From the NCBI GenBank assembly GCA_022264855.1, contig JABYQU010000033.1, forward strand, positions 62,001 through 126,000: a stretch of 64,000 bases of DNA, given 5' to 3'. Below the pieces are notes generated by a model. That model was not told where the DNA came from. It saw only the letters and a list, made by a program, of their open reading frames with translations, and did not search any database. Position 1 is the stretch's first letter. Each line of letters opens with the position of its first letter. Shown here one piece after another: positions 35,001 to 50,567 of this stretch. The translations under genes were made by a program, and so were the position numbers. The DNA comes from Lenzites betulinus. Taxonomy: Eukaryota > Basidiomycota > Agaricomycetes > Polyporales > Polyporaceae.

Positions 35001-36846
35001 TCACTCGTCGGATTTCGAGTCTTCCCAGCCATTCCGAGGGAGGGGCAAGCCGACCAGCATGAACGCGCACGATATCAATGTGAAGATGGCGTACACCCCA
35101 TACCCGCCGAGCCAATTGTGATTGAGGGATAACGCGAACAGAGAAGTCGACCCTGCCGGTCCGATGGCGCGTACAATCGATGCGGCGAGTTGCGCGATGC
35201 CGTTGGTTGCTCCCAGGGACTTTCGGCTGGGCGCAGCGCTCGTGACAAACATGAAGCAACACACTGGAGAGGGTTAAATTGCGTGAAGTAAGAGCAAGCT
35301 TGGGCACCCACCATAAGCCATGTCCATGACCACCAACATGATAAGGTGCAATAAAATGAGAGCCCATACGAGGAGAGACATCCCGTTGCTTCTCGCGAGG
35401 GTGTTAAGGATGGGGAATAGCAGGTAGAGAGGGATGAACATCGACATCCCAAGTTGAAAGACGCGCTTTTGTCCCAAACACCCGATGATTTTTGCCAAGA
35501 ACAACGCTTGGAAGATGCCATCGAGGACTCCAAAAGAACCCAGGATAACGCCAATTGTCGAGGGAGGAAGGCCAAGGCCTCCGAGTTCGACAGGAGTGGA
35601 GAAGAATAGAGGCTGGATCGCGCGGTATGCAATCTCCAAGAACGCAAGTGCGGCATAATTTGCCACGGACCAGAAGACTGGCCGAGTAAGCTGCGCTCTT
35701 AGTGAGCCGTCGCGTGAGGGTTCGGGAGATTCGTCGACGCCACTGAATCTCACTGTCTTCTTGAGGGACTTTTTGGGAACTGTCTGAACATCCGTTACAA
35801 GTGTTAGCTTCACGTTCACGTAAGAGAGTAAACATGCACACCTCGCGGAGAAAGGCCGCGGTGATAATAAATACGACAGCGGACAAAAGCGCCGATACGG
35901 CGCAGGGTAGGAAATAAGGATAGTATTGCCAGAATGCGCTGGCGAAAAGAGTCGGCCATCTATCGTGGGGTCTCGCCAGCTGTCCACCTATGAGAGGCCT
36001 AGCCGTCGCGATTCAATGTGAGTCATACGGAGCATTTGTGCAAATTGGGACGTACCCTACTGTGCAGCCAATAGACCACATGACAGGCATAAAAGCGAAT
36101 CCCTGCGCGATGTTTGTGGAATCGGTGAGATCTTTTGTGGAAATGTAGTTCAGTTTTGAACGTTCCCGTCATAGGAACAAAGTCTTCTCACCGGCCATCA
36201 TGCTTTTCATCACGCCAATATTGCCATTGAGCATCCCCACCAAACAGCGGCTACGTACATAGTCAGAGAGATATCGACGGCAACAAGCGATCCCTCTTAC
36301 CTCAGAACGAGGGCCGTGAATGTCTTAGAAAGTCCGAACAATATCATGGAGATGGCGAGCCCTCCTACGCCGATGAGAAGAACGGGCTTTCGTCCAATAC
36401 GATCCGAGGTTCGAGACCACTGCATGATAAACATAGCCTCTGTCGCAAAAAACAGAGATTCCTGGAAGTATATGAGCACCTATTATAATTCAGATGCGAC
36501 GCAGTGAACACTTACAATCATTCCTGCATAATAACCGACCTTCTTCTCATCGCCGCCCGTGATGTCCAGTTCACTAACGAGCTATAACGGTGTTGATAGA
36601 GAGTTGGTAGATGAGGGAGAATCTTCCACATACCTGATTGATGAATGGATAGATACATTGGGAGGTGATCGGCTCCGCCAGTTGCATCAGGAGTAGAATG
36701 AAGATCTGCAACTTCGGAAGAGGCGTGGGGGGTTTGGCGGGCTTTCGCTCGGGCGGCGCGAGCAGAGCGGTCTCCTCATCGACTTGACGGTCGCCATCCT
36801 GACTCGAGTGCATCCCACTAGTACCGGTGAGGAGAGGAGAGGACAA
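35001..36846 (-). CDS. MFS transporter (DHA1/TetA-like)
   Basis: Major facilitator superfamily permease in a cell or vacuolar membrane, probably proton-coupled. About seven exons. The N-terminal tail is hydrophilic and acidic (DEETALLAPPERKPAKPP), followed by alternating hydrophobic helices. The MFS loop 2-3 signature is present as SRTSDRIGRKPVLLIGVGG, and SRCLVGMLNGNIGVMKSMMAE matches the TM4-5 region of the fungal DHA1/TetA-like group. A central loop with RFSGVDESPEPSRDG divides the two halves. The C-terminal half ends in PLPRNGWEDSKSDE. Substrate cannot be predicted. MSSPLLTGTSG starts at 36846; a second in-frame ATG follows eleven codons later. Confidence 0.9.
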
Positions 36847-37744
36847 GGATAAGGGTCAGGACGACGACTCGACACATAGTCATTGGGGCCTTTATCAGCG
36901 GCGGCCTGCGTCAAGACAGCTTCACGAAGCAGAGGCTCCGCTCAAACCAAGTTCTCAGGCATATCATCTAGAAGCTGAGTTGGGAATAATCCACACCCGT
37001 CGAGGCCAGCGCTGCAGAGCGTCACTGTCAGGAGGACGGATCGTATTCCGCACGCGCTGTAGTAGTCACCGAATCACCGTGCAGACACGTAAAGCTGCTA
37101 TAATTCTTTTGGCGATATCAACCCGCCGACCGGGTACCTCACCCAAAACATAATAATCATGAGCATCGATGCTGATGGATATGCGGCGGGCCCAATGGCT
37201 CAAAGCCCGCTGAACACTTTAGAGGTCGGCCCAGCGTGAAGGGAGTCCTGAGATGCGGATCGATGTAGGCGAGCTCACTTACCGCGTCAGATTCTACGCA
37301 GTCTAGATCACAGTGACAATGTTTGTCGAGTAGAGCGTGGCATGATGTTCAACGTTCAACATTGACTGTCGGAGAGTCGGAACGACGGTGGTTGAGATAC
37401 AGGAATAAGCGCTCTTGATTACTGCCACAGTCTGAGTAATGTACGTATAAGCTTACAAGCCAACATGAAGCACTCCGAGCGGGGGCGGAGCGACTCTGAT
37501 TTATACTAATGTGCATCAGTGTCTGGTCGTAGAGAAACGGCATATTAGTCTTGGGTCGGTGTAGTCGTTGCTTAGACATCATGATCTAGTCACCTGTACG
37601 GCGAGGGTGCGACCGCCCTGCCAGTGCTGAGAATCTGCGCTCTATTCTCTGATATTCTATACCCCGATAATGTACAGATTTACGTACGACTGCCCATGCC
37701 ATGACTAGTATTCGCACCCGAGATCATTCCAAAATTCACGACTA
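36847..37744. other. Intergenic, no gene seen
   Basis: Upstream region of the MFS gene and downstream region of alanyl-tRNA synthetase. Short frames only. Confidence 0.6.
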
Positions 37745-41492
<3,748 letters not shown>

Positions 41493-42114
41493 CCAACCTG
41501 ACTCGGAGTCGAGACTTGTACTGATCAAAAAGTCGCCGCGACGTCACGTGCGCGAAGCAGCCCATTTAACATGCTCGCCTAGTCTTGCGCGTTTGTCTCG
41601 CTTGTTCTTTCCTGCCTACTAGTACTACTTGCAATGGTTGTCGCTTCCTGCTATTTGTTGAAGAGCCTGGAGAGAGTGAACATGGCCGACCACTGGTCCT
41701 GTATGGAACGGCGCGAACCATTCTCAGGGGAGGCGGTTTATGAACGCTTCAACATGCAGAGTACGTGAGGTCATGCATTCATGTCCGCAGGGTTGCTGCC
41801 GCCCATTCTAGCTGTCGCGGTAAGAATGAAACAGACTATTGCACATGGCCGGCCAGCTTATAATCAGAATTCGCAGATGCGAGTACTAGTGCGTGTAGCG
41901 CACTACTTACACGGCTTGAGCAGGACGAGCTTTCCCCGAATTTCCAAGAAAAGAGCAATACACCGATGCTAATTTACAGTCGCCGGGTACGTACAACAAA
42001 ACATGATGACGGTCGTCAAATAGGCATTACAGAATCGTGCAGATCGGATCCTATCACAATATCGGTCAGCTTCGATACGAGACTGCATCATTTGAAGGGG
42101 TCTCACCAAACGCC
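41493..42114. other. Intergenic, no gene seen
   Basis: Promoter side of alanyl-tRNA synthetase and 3' flank of the small secreted protein gene. No coding signal. Confidence 0.6.
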
Positions 42115-42488
42115 TTACGCCATCTCGAAATCGCGCGCGTGGCGGCGTTCGGGGGCGCTGGACACAACGGGCTTGAACTGCGTCACCGTCTCCACGGCGG
42201 TCCAGGTGATTGGGAACGTTGTCTCCCACTCGTAGGGAGCGACCGTCGTCCAGACTTGTTCAATGCGGGTCGCAGTGAACGTGTTCGTCTCTACGACGGT
42301 GGCAGTGGGCACCCACACCGTGGTCGGGTGCTGTACATGGTTTACAGGTGAGTTATCGACGTTTGGCTGGGTGGTGCGCTCAGCGTGCAAAGGACACATA
42401 CCGCTTCCCGCTTTTGTTCCTCTGCGTTGGCGCCAAGGACAGCGGCGAAGGCAATGCCCGCGAAGGTGAGGATGGAGGTGAACTGCAT
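42115..42488 (-). CDS. Small secreted protein, cysteine-free, 100 residues
   Basis: Two exons, 42488-42402 and 42330-42115, join in phase 0. The first exon is essentially a signal peptide (MQFTSILTFAGIAFAAVLGA, then NAEEQKREA). The mature part is Thr/Val/Trp-rich (TTVWVPTATVVETNTFTATR, VWTTVAPYEWETTFPITW) and ends RRHARDFEMA. There is no cysteine, unlike most fungal effector-like secreted proteins. A KR pair just after the predicted signal cleavage could be a kexin site, removing a short propeptide. No family recognised. A TATA-like box lies 95-102 bp upstream. Confidence 0.75.
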
Positions 42489-42582
42489 AGCGGAGATTGT
42501 TTTGGCAACGAGGTCTTGCAGAGCTGAGGTGGGTGGGTAGCTTGTCTGGGTTGACGCTGCACCCGATGCCCCCCACCGCCCC

Positions 42583-42590
42583 CCTTTATA
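42583..42590 (-). promoter_or_regulatory. TATA-like box of the small secreted protein gene
   Basis: TATAAAGG on the minus strand 95-102 bp before the ATG at 42488. Confidence 0.5.
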
Positions 42591-45234
42591 CGATTTACCT
42601 CTACGAGTCTAAGGCGCGTCATATGGCTCGACTCGAATTCGCGTATCTGACCAAACGAGCGAAGCACGCCCGTTACCACGTCAGCGCGTTTGGAAGATCA
42701 CTTGCATCATACCCGCGCGTGCTCCCGTTCTGGCAGAAATACCTCACGGCTTACGCAAAAAGGCGAAAGTTCGTCGCTTTGCGCCTCGTTGCACCTCTTC
42801 TGTGCGTCTCTTCCAGCATTTTCATGAATAAAAACCTCCAGGAAAACCCATCCACACTCATTTTCAGCCCTGAGCTGACCTGAGCCGACCTGGCCTGACC
42901 TGGTCGCTCACTTTGCGCCGCCGGCAGAGATGCATATGGGCTGCGAAATATACCCGAGGATTTGCACGCGGGGCTCTCTACCCGGGCGCGGCGCCTGCAT
43001 TTCCCCCGCAGGAAGCAGGTGGAGCGGCAAGTGATGGGACGCGGAGCTTCGGAGCAGGTCATGCATCGCACACCGCCTCGTCGCTCGTCTTCCTGCACAT
43101 CCGCTGCTGAATTGGCTCACTGACTTGGCGATCCGAGGATCCACAGGTATTCCTGCGGCCGGTCACCATCCTCAGGCACTTCCATGCAGTCTACTAGTCA
43201 GCGCGCGGGCGCCGCTAAAGCGCGTCGGCCGATGTGCAGAACAACGTGGTCTGGTATACTAATTTCAAGGCGCAATGGGTTGCCGAGAGAGTATGCAGGT
43301 GAGCGTTCCGATCACCGTCTATACATGCGTAGGCGGCCATTCAGTACTCAATTGGCATGCGGCTCTGACAACGTTACTGGAATGCTTAGACGAGCCCGCG
43401 GCGTCCCGTTGGACTGCGGCGCTGCGCGCGATGTCGTACACCTTACGCACGGGGCCATCTGGTGAAGTGGAGACATGCAAGCGGACCGTGCGCAGCGCCG
43501 CCCATCCTCGAGGTCTGAAAGTTTGACAATCGATATCGGGTCTATCGCGCAAGGGCATCGAAACTGGCGGAATGAGACACGCGAGTGCGCGCGAAGATAG
43601 GTTTGAGCCTGGAGGAAACCTTGATGTCTTGTGATTCAGCTTCGAGCGGGCCGACGAGTTCTAGCTTCGAGAAGTTCTAGGCGAGAGAAGGTTGAAACAT
43701 GTACATGTCGATGCTATCCCAATTGGGACTCTGGGCGATGCATACACCGACCAGGTCAAGTAGGATGAAGTGAACTTGCACTACTTCTGCTACGAACCTC
43801 TGTTCCTGGGGCCTGAGGAACTTGGTATACCTGTAGGTAACATCCGTGCACATGTCGTCTCGTGATGGTCAGACACTTCCGTAGATTAGGTTGAGAGGCA
43901 TGCATATGTGCTCCGACAAACCGGATGAACACTGCACCAGCGTCGGGCGCAAAGCCGACGAAATATTTTCTTGCTTTGCTCTGAGGTTCTCCGAGGTTCC
44001 GGACGGTCTGGGAGCAGGTACCCAACGTTTGGTGCATAGATGGTGCGTACTCTGTTTCGACTCGCTCGTTCTTGGAAGTATTAAGAGTCAGCGGTTCAGC
44101 GGCCATCTGATATCCAGGATCTGAGTATTTCCAGACGGAAATAGTGTACCCGCTCACTAATGCAAACACGTACTGCGTAAGGGTGTTTCGTACAACAATG
44201 TCAGCCCAAGGACCTGCTCCAGGAGAAAAAAATAAGAGGTGCCTGTCATGACAATGCTTTGTCGTTCCTAGGCCTCAACACTGCCAATTGGAGTCATAGT
44301 TTTGACTGGCTCCCGCTGCTCCCCTTCTTGTTGGTTGTGGATCCTGGATGGACCGGATTTGCGGAGCGAACACATAGTCAGCCCGATCGGTCACGTGCTC
44401 AAATGTACGCTAACATAGCTTGGAGCCACCTTGGAGGAGCAGCGGGCCTTCTTTTGGTGAGGCCTAGAACTGGGGGCAAGTACCTCGTGAGGAGACGAGA
44501 TGATGGCGGCGGCCGGAGAGAAACATGCACAAGACCTTGCCATCGCGGAGGGAATATCCGCCGTGCTTGGTCGCACCCTTCTTCGCAACATCTCTACGGC
44601 GGCGGCGTACTTTCCCTTGTGTAGCACATTGCCAGAAAATTCGTCAAACGTCGTGCATATGGGAAGTGGAGAAAGATCGCAACATGACCATGACTTCGGT
44701 TTGGAACCTGGTCACTGTCCGAAGATCGCACAATCTAGAACATGAGGACAAAGATGTCTGGGCATTGTGGGAGTGATCTTCTTGGCGATATGTCTCTCCG
44801 GATTCCTCGACATCCACACCACAACTACAGACTTTCTCCTCGGGGATGGTGATGAACCACCGGTCCACTACAGACGCACAAAGTGATGGGCCTGGCTTCG
44901 GGCTGACACCACCCCGCGCTTGTGACCGTCGTGTACATGTTGTGGAAGGGTACTTGAAGAGGGATGTCCTCACCGGAGTCGATAGGGTAGCGTGAAAGAC
45001 ACCGGGAATATAAAAGTCATGCAATATCGTGATTGAAGTCGTGACCATGGGGTATGAGACATGAAGCATATGTGCATATAGTGGTATCATGACGGAAGCA
45101 CCAGCCTCCGGCGTTCAGAACTCCTGTGGCAAACCGCGACCATCAGCATCAGTTGAATATCAGTCTTCAGCGCACTCACGACATTATAACGATCTATGGT
45201 CCAATCCATCCAAGCGCGGCGAAAGCATCTTGCT
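42591..45234. other. Gene-poor region, 2.6 kb
   Basis: Short frames at 43275-43526 (MGCRESMQVSVPITVYTCVG) and 44500-44745 (MMAAAGEKHAQDLAIAEGIS) are mildly coding-like but have no motif or partner exons. I see nothing I can call as a gene. Confidence 0.4.
42871..42900 (+). repeat. Three imperfect 10-bp tandem units
   Basis: TGAGCTGACC, TGAGCCGACC and TGGCCTGACC follow one another directly, in noncoding sequence upstream of the small secreted protein gene. Confidence 0.7.
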
Positions 45235-46797
45235 CTAAATCTTCCCCCTCAACAAGCCCTTCAACGTCTTGCCGATGCTCTTCACCCGCGCCTTCACCGT
45301 CGGCGCGTCGGGCTTCACCTCGCGGAACGTAAAGTCCGACGGCACGCCGTCCATCGAGCGGCTCCGCGCGAGGTCCATCCTCAGCTCCGTCTCCCCGCTC
45401 ACGGAGAACCCACTTGCGGACGGGGGGAACAGCACGGGGCGTGTGTACGCGGCGACGCTCAGGTATGATCGCCCGAGCGAGTTGAAGCGCGGGATGTCGA
45501 GCGAGCGCGTCTGGCGCTCGAGCACGTCCAGCTCGAACGCCGCGTCGACGCTCCCTGCAGAGCTTGGCGCAGGACTTGCAGGGCGCAACATGTTCTTCCG
45601 AATGGCGGTGTATAATGGGCGCTGGGGATGTCCCAGAGGGACGTCCTGCTCACAACTAGGCGGCGGTGAGCTGAACCGCACCGTGGGCGCTTTCGACGTG
45701 CGCGGCGAGGCAGACGGGGATGGCGCAGTCTCCGTACGTCGATGGATCATGGTCGGGCTCGGGGTGGTCGCGCGGCGTCGAAGAGAGCAGGAGGAGCGTT
45801 GGCGGAGAATGGACATGCGGCGTTTGCGGCGCAAGGAAGGTGTGTGGGGCACCGGAGATGGGGGCGCACATGACGGAGTGCGGGGCTCACTGTATTCCGG
45901 CAGGTCGACATTGCGAGTGGACATCCGCAGCGGGGTCGTGGCAGGTCGTACGGTTCGTGCGGCGGGGGTCGGTGGGGGCGTGAACTGAGCTGCTCCCTCA
46001 CGCGCGGTCCTTTCAAGGTCGGAAGAGACGTTCTCGAGGTGTGTCGCGGCGATCTCGTCGAGGAAAGGCTGCAGAGTTGCGTCCTGGGCACAAAGCACAC
46101 GCACGTCGGTGAGCAAGCAGAGTACAACGCGAGCGCAGGCGATATTTACCGCGGTCGCTGTAGCAACGACGTCGGCCGCAGAGTAGAGGACCACGTTGCG
46201 ATGCCCGCGACGCACCCGGTCGTCGACGGCGGACTCAGATTCCACAGATTCGGGAGCACGCCCGCGCGCACAGGCGCTGTCGGGTAGATCGCCGGAGGCA
46301 CTCCCTTCACATTCACATCGGCTAGCTCGCGCCAGGGCACCGCGCGCGCAGCGGCCTGATGACGTCGCCCTCGTCGCGCGCACTCGCGGTGGCTCGTCTA
46401 AAGCACCTCCGCCACGCCGCTCAATGCGCGCGAGCTGCGCCTTCTGTGCGTCGTTCAGCAGCGCGGGCGAGCTTAGGCGCCGGCGGACGACCGCGACCAG
46501 CGCGGCGACCTCGCAGCGGCACAGGCACCACGGACAAAGTTCGCACAAGACATTCGGGAACTGGCACGCTTGGCAGACGAAAAACGGCCGGTTCTCAGGC
46601 GCGAGCTTCAGGCAGGGGAGCGAGTCCGAGTGCCTGGGCTATTCAAAGCAAGGTGCAGGAGAGGCAGTCAGTGTCCGCGCGGGGGGTGGCGCGTGAGAGG
46701 GTAGTGTACGAACGTGTCTGCGTTTCCTGAGCTCTCTCAATAGGATGCGCGGACGCTGGATTGAGGGAATAATGTTGGCGGGGCTTATCGTCGCCAT
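45235..46797 (-). CDS. Hypothetical protein with N-terminal CxxC cluster and Ser/Pro-rich tail
   Basis: Two exons (46797-46714 and 46638-45235) join in phase 0 to give 495 residues. After a basic start (RPRILLRELRKRRH) comes FVCQACQFPNVLCELCPWCLCRC: paired CxxC motifs plus further cysteines, consistent with a zinc-ribbon or treble-clef metal site. A predicted helical region follows (ALLNDAQKAQLARIERR), then a long, probably disordered Ser/Pro/Arg-rich part with FTPPPTPA and SLRRKRRMSILRQRSS (basic, possible nuclear or phosphorylation site). The end, VKSIGKTLKGLLRGKI, is a basic amphipathic helix. Function unknown; the dense cysteines suggest metal binding. A long plus-strand open frame here is only the antisense shadow. 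Confidence 0.65.
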
Positions 46798-47992
46798 CGT
46801 GCTTGAATTCGGATGGGTCGTGAATATCGTGAGCGGCACAGTAAGGCAGCCAGTGGCGGTCGTGAGAGGTCGTGAACACAGCGGGCGATAGCAAGGCGAC
46901 TCAGCAAGGCAACCCAGCAAGGCGGACTCAACTCAAGAGCTGTACATGGACAATAAGACGGAAGAGCGGACGAAAGAGGGGGAGAAAGGCAGGCCTCCCA
47001 AACGGTAGCTGCAACGCCACCGCTCTGCGTGGGCTGAAACGTGGATTTCCAACGAGGCTGACTGCCAGGGTGGCTGTCGGTCGGCTCGGACAGCCGTCGC
47101 TCTGCGAATGAACGACCCCAAAGTCTTGAAAGCCGCCATGCGTGTGCGCACGAGCTTGCGGCGTTTTCACTCACAATGTGGACAACACGAGCTGTCCTCG
47201 CGCTAGTCACGCATGCTGCGGCGAGGCGTTAATGAGGCTGGGGTCTGCTGGGGTACGGCGCCGGGGCCGAGGCGGCGAGCCCTTTGCTTCCGTCCACGCT
47301 ACGCCCAGTGGCTGTGTCTTTCAGGTACGATGGGAGGAGGAGAAGGGGTATATTTGTTGGGCGTTCCGTCCGCGAGCTGCGATCAGCCACTCGCGGCGAA
47401 CACAGAACGACAGAAAATGCAGGACTCCGAAAGTTCATAGCGAAAAAGTGGAGGAGATGTGAATCGCCTTCACGACTGCCTAGATGATACATGAAGTAAC
47501 GTTACGGCCGTAAAGCTCATCATTGCGCAAGACGCCGCTTCATTGCACCCAGGCTGAAGTTGCGTACCTCTTTGATAAGACGTTAATCCAGAGTTACCGT
47601 GCGGCTGGCTCGTCAGGGAGCGGACCACTATTGTCAGGCGGAGACCGTCAGCCACACGGCAGCAAGAATCGGGGCACTCACCAGGAATATGGCTTTGGGA
47701 AGATGTTGCCAGAGACAACAAAATGATATCCCAGCAGTCATATTTCAGGGTGCAACTGGAGAGGGCGCGCAGGCAGCGCGGCTGGTGGGGCTCCTATGTT
47801 CCGACAAAGATTCACAATGTCGTATGGCTTCTTACCGCGCAACCCCGAGGGGTGAGGGAAATGCAAGATATGATAACATTATGCAAACCACCGAGGCACC
47901 CAAGAGCCGAACCGACCCAGACAAGGCTTACTCCATCCAAGAGGGTCCATACCTCTGCTCCAGGCACGCGCCTGCAGCCATCCGTCCTTCCA
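46798..47992. other. Intergenic, no gene seen
   Basis: Upstream of the CxxC-rich gene and downstream of the RING protein gene. Overlapping short frames on both strands, none with motifs. Confidence 0.5.
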
Positions 47993-50025
47993 TCATACAA
48001 ACAGAGCGATGGGCCCTCGCCCGTCGTCGTTCGTCCAGCGGCCCTCGATGCGCACGCTATAATGCACGCACCCGCAGCCTGACACGGGGCACCTCCACTC
48101 GTGCTCCGCCTCGACCACCGGCTTCCGCTCAACCTTCGCCCTGCCCTTGCCCTTCCCTTTGCCCCTCGACTCCGCACCGCCAAGCCCATGGGACCGCGCG
48201 GACGTGCCTGCTGGCTGCCGCCGGCCGCGGCGCGGCGGAATGAGCGGGCTCCGCGTGTCCTCTTCATCTTCGAACATCACATGCGCGGCTGACCCTGGTA
48301 TGGGCATGGAGAGGGGAGATACGTCGGCGACCGCAGCGCGGGTGCGCGAGCGCAGGCGAGACCGGATAGAGTTGTCCGCCTCAGTCTCCGCGGAGGAGTC
48401 AGCGGACGGCGCGGGGAGGGCTGGACGCTTGGGGGGCTCTGCGGGTTCGAGGGGCTCGACCGCTTTGCGTTTGCCCTTCCTGTCCATCGATGACGGCGAT
48501 GCCACCCCAGTTGAAGTCGGTGGGGGATCGGTCGAGTCGACTGGAGTCTCAGCGTCTTCTCGTGCCTTGCCCTTGCCCTTCCCTCTACTGTCGGCGCGTG
48601 TCTCTTCGAAAGGCTTGGCAGGCGGCGTTTCCACCGAGGCGTCAGCGGGAGACATGAGCTCTGCGACACATTTGCCGTCGAGCATATGACCACAACGCAT
48701 TGCCCACACTCGGCGCGTCTTCACCTCCTCCTCGGAAGACCCATCGGCCGGCGCGAGGATGAAGGGATCAAGGCAGCGAGCGCAGACAAGGGTGGTCTCG
48801 ACAGCCGGGGCACTAGAGGACCCACTCGCAGACCCGCTGCTCGGTCCAGCTTCGTCTTCGTCGAGAACGATGACACCCCGCGGAGATGACGAGCTTGACG
48901 TCTGGGATGACGGCTCCTCTGAAGGCGCGAAGTCGTGCGTGAACCCTGGCACAGTCTTGTCTGGGTGTGTGTACTCCGGCTTCCACATCGACACCGTCTC
49001 CGCCTTGGGCATATAGTGGTGGAGGTTGATCGCTGGACGGTGAGCATCCAGACGTTCAGGAAGACCGAGCAGGCCGTCATCGTCGCCGAAGGATGACAGG
49101 AGCTCCTGATCCGGATCAAGAGCGGCGTCGTCCCAGTACCAGGGGAATATGCGGTGCCTCCATCTCCGTGCATTGTTCTCAGGAGGCGCGGGGACGTATG
49201 CATCGTCTCCCCCCAAGCCAGCCACCCGTCTGAGCATCTCGGTGAACGTCGGCAGAGTATAGCGAGGCTCAGCTCGTGGTCGTGCCAGGCTCCCATGCGG
49301 AGCGTCTTGCAAGGCGTTCTGTCTGTTGAGCGAGAGCAAAGCACCACCGAAACCCATGACTGGCTGGTGATGAGAGCGTGGCGCTGCAGCTGGCGGGTGT
49401 GCGACATTGCGTGGGGGCAGCCGAGGAAGTGAAGGTAAACGTTCTTCAAAGGCTAAAGGTTGGGATACAGGACGAATAGGAGGAGGAACATCAGGCGCAC
49501 GATGTCGCCTTGGAAATGAGGCTTGTGAAGCCAGATGTGGTGGCAGCGGGGGCACGCCAGGCGTGTGGCCTCTCTGCGCTGCAGGCGGGGGTGGAGACAT
49601 CAGTCGGGAACGGCTTGCCGCCCCTTTGTCATACGCGTTAACTAGGTGCCAACTAGAACAGTGTTGTTGAACGTACTCATATGTGGTCTACGGCGACCGG
49701 AGTCGGATGGTGGCATCTCATCGTCGCTGTCCAGTACTATGACATCGTGGCCCGACGTTCCAGTAGAACTAGACGGGCCTGCACGGGCGCTACCGCCATT
49801 CCGAGGCGCTCGCCCGGGTGAACGTCGCCTGAAGCCAGTGAAAGTGATTTCGTCGTCATGTTCGTGGTTTGACGAGCTGGGGCCTGCTTGTGGTTGGTGA
49901 GGGGAACTTCGCTGAGAACGCCCGCGAAAGCCAGTGTAGACGATAGGGTTCTCTTCAAGAGCATCGACGTCGATGATATCGATACTTGTCATGCGCGATG
50001 GGGGCGGCACCGAGGCAGTCGCCAT
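47993..50025 (-). CDS. RING-type protein with SUMO-interacting motifs, candidate SUMO-targeted ubiquitin ligase
   Basis: Two exons (50025-49677, 49578-47993) join in phase to encode 644 residues. Three SIM-like hydrophobic/acidic motifs are visible: IDIIDVD (residues 15-21), VIVLDSDDE (95-103) and VIVLDEDE (about 352). A short unit is repeated: IVYTGFRGRS and ITFTGFRRRS. The zinc ligands resemble a RING interrupted by a long insert: CARC (382/385), MRCGH (412, 414), GKC (420), then about 190 disordered residues with RGKGKGKAR blocks, then CPVSGCGC (613-619). One usual ligand is not obvious. Multi-SIM plus RING is the layout of RNF4/Slx8-type ligases, which ubiquitinate poly-SUMOylated nuclear proteins; this role is inferred. 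Confidence 0.7.
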
Positions 50026-50567
50026 ATTACAACCCTGCAGTCGTGCTGTGAACTATGAGAAGGTGGGGGTGCGGGAAACGTCGAGGGAGGTGGGGAGGAG
50101 CGACAGAGCGGCGCATCGGCCTTCACGCTGAACAATCACCCGTTTTGGAAATTACCACGTGGCTTACGTGTTCATCCCGGGCGCTAGACATCTGCTTTGT
50201 TCCGCTATTATTCGTCTACTCCCAGTTATTCGTCTACTCCCAGTTATTCGTCTACTCCCAGTTATTCGTCTACTCCCAGTTATTCGTCTACTCCCAGTTA
50301 TTCGTCTACTCCCAGTATACGCTGCGTGCATGCGCTGCGTTTATATACTACGTCAGCCATCGACGACTGGGTCCACTGTATATGATCCTAAGAGTGTGGC
50401 ACAGAACTCTGCTGAGATCTCCCCACGCCTGTGGACGAGGACGAGCTGAGCTATGGCATTCACATACGTCATCTGATAGCGTCCGAATCCCGACCTCGAA
50501 AAACCCCGCTTACATTGTCCCAACCACCACCATCAGGCATCTCACCGCGAGAAGCGTAAGGATCAAT
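50026..50567. promoter_or_regulatory. Divergent promoter region between RING protein and aldo-keto reductase
   Basis: Head-to-head spacer of 542 bp between start codons. It contains the six-copy 18-bp minisatellite at 50208-50315. The repeats keep long frames open through it on the plus strand, but those frames are repeat artefacts. Confidence 0.5.
50208..50315 (+). repeat. 18-bp minisatellite, six perfect copies
   Basis: TTATTCGTCTACTCCCAG repeated six times head-to-tail with no mismatch. Because 18 is a multiple of three, every frame shows a six-residue repeat (for example LLPVIR). Perfect identity implies recent expansion or active homogenisation. Confidence 0.97.

Noticed and set aside
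45269..45988. 239-codon plus-strand open frame
   Set aside because: Antisense to the CxxC/Ser-Pro-rich gene; it results from GC-rich codon bias on the opposite strand.
47599..48243. 214-codon plus-strand open frame
   Set aside because: Overlaps the 3' part of the RING protein in antisense and has no motif of its own.
50208..50315. Possible CRISPR-like array or repeat protein
   Set aside because: The units are contiguous with no spacers, the genome is eukaryotic, and the open frames through the array arise only because 18 is a multiple of three.
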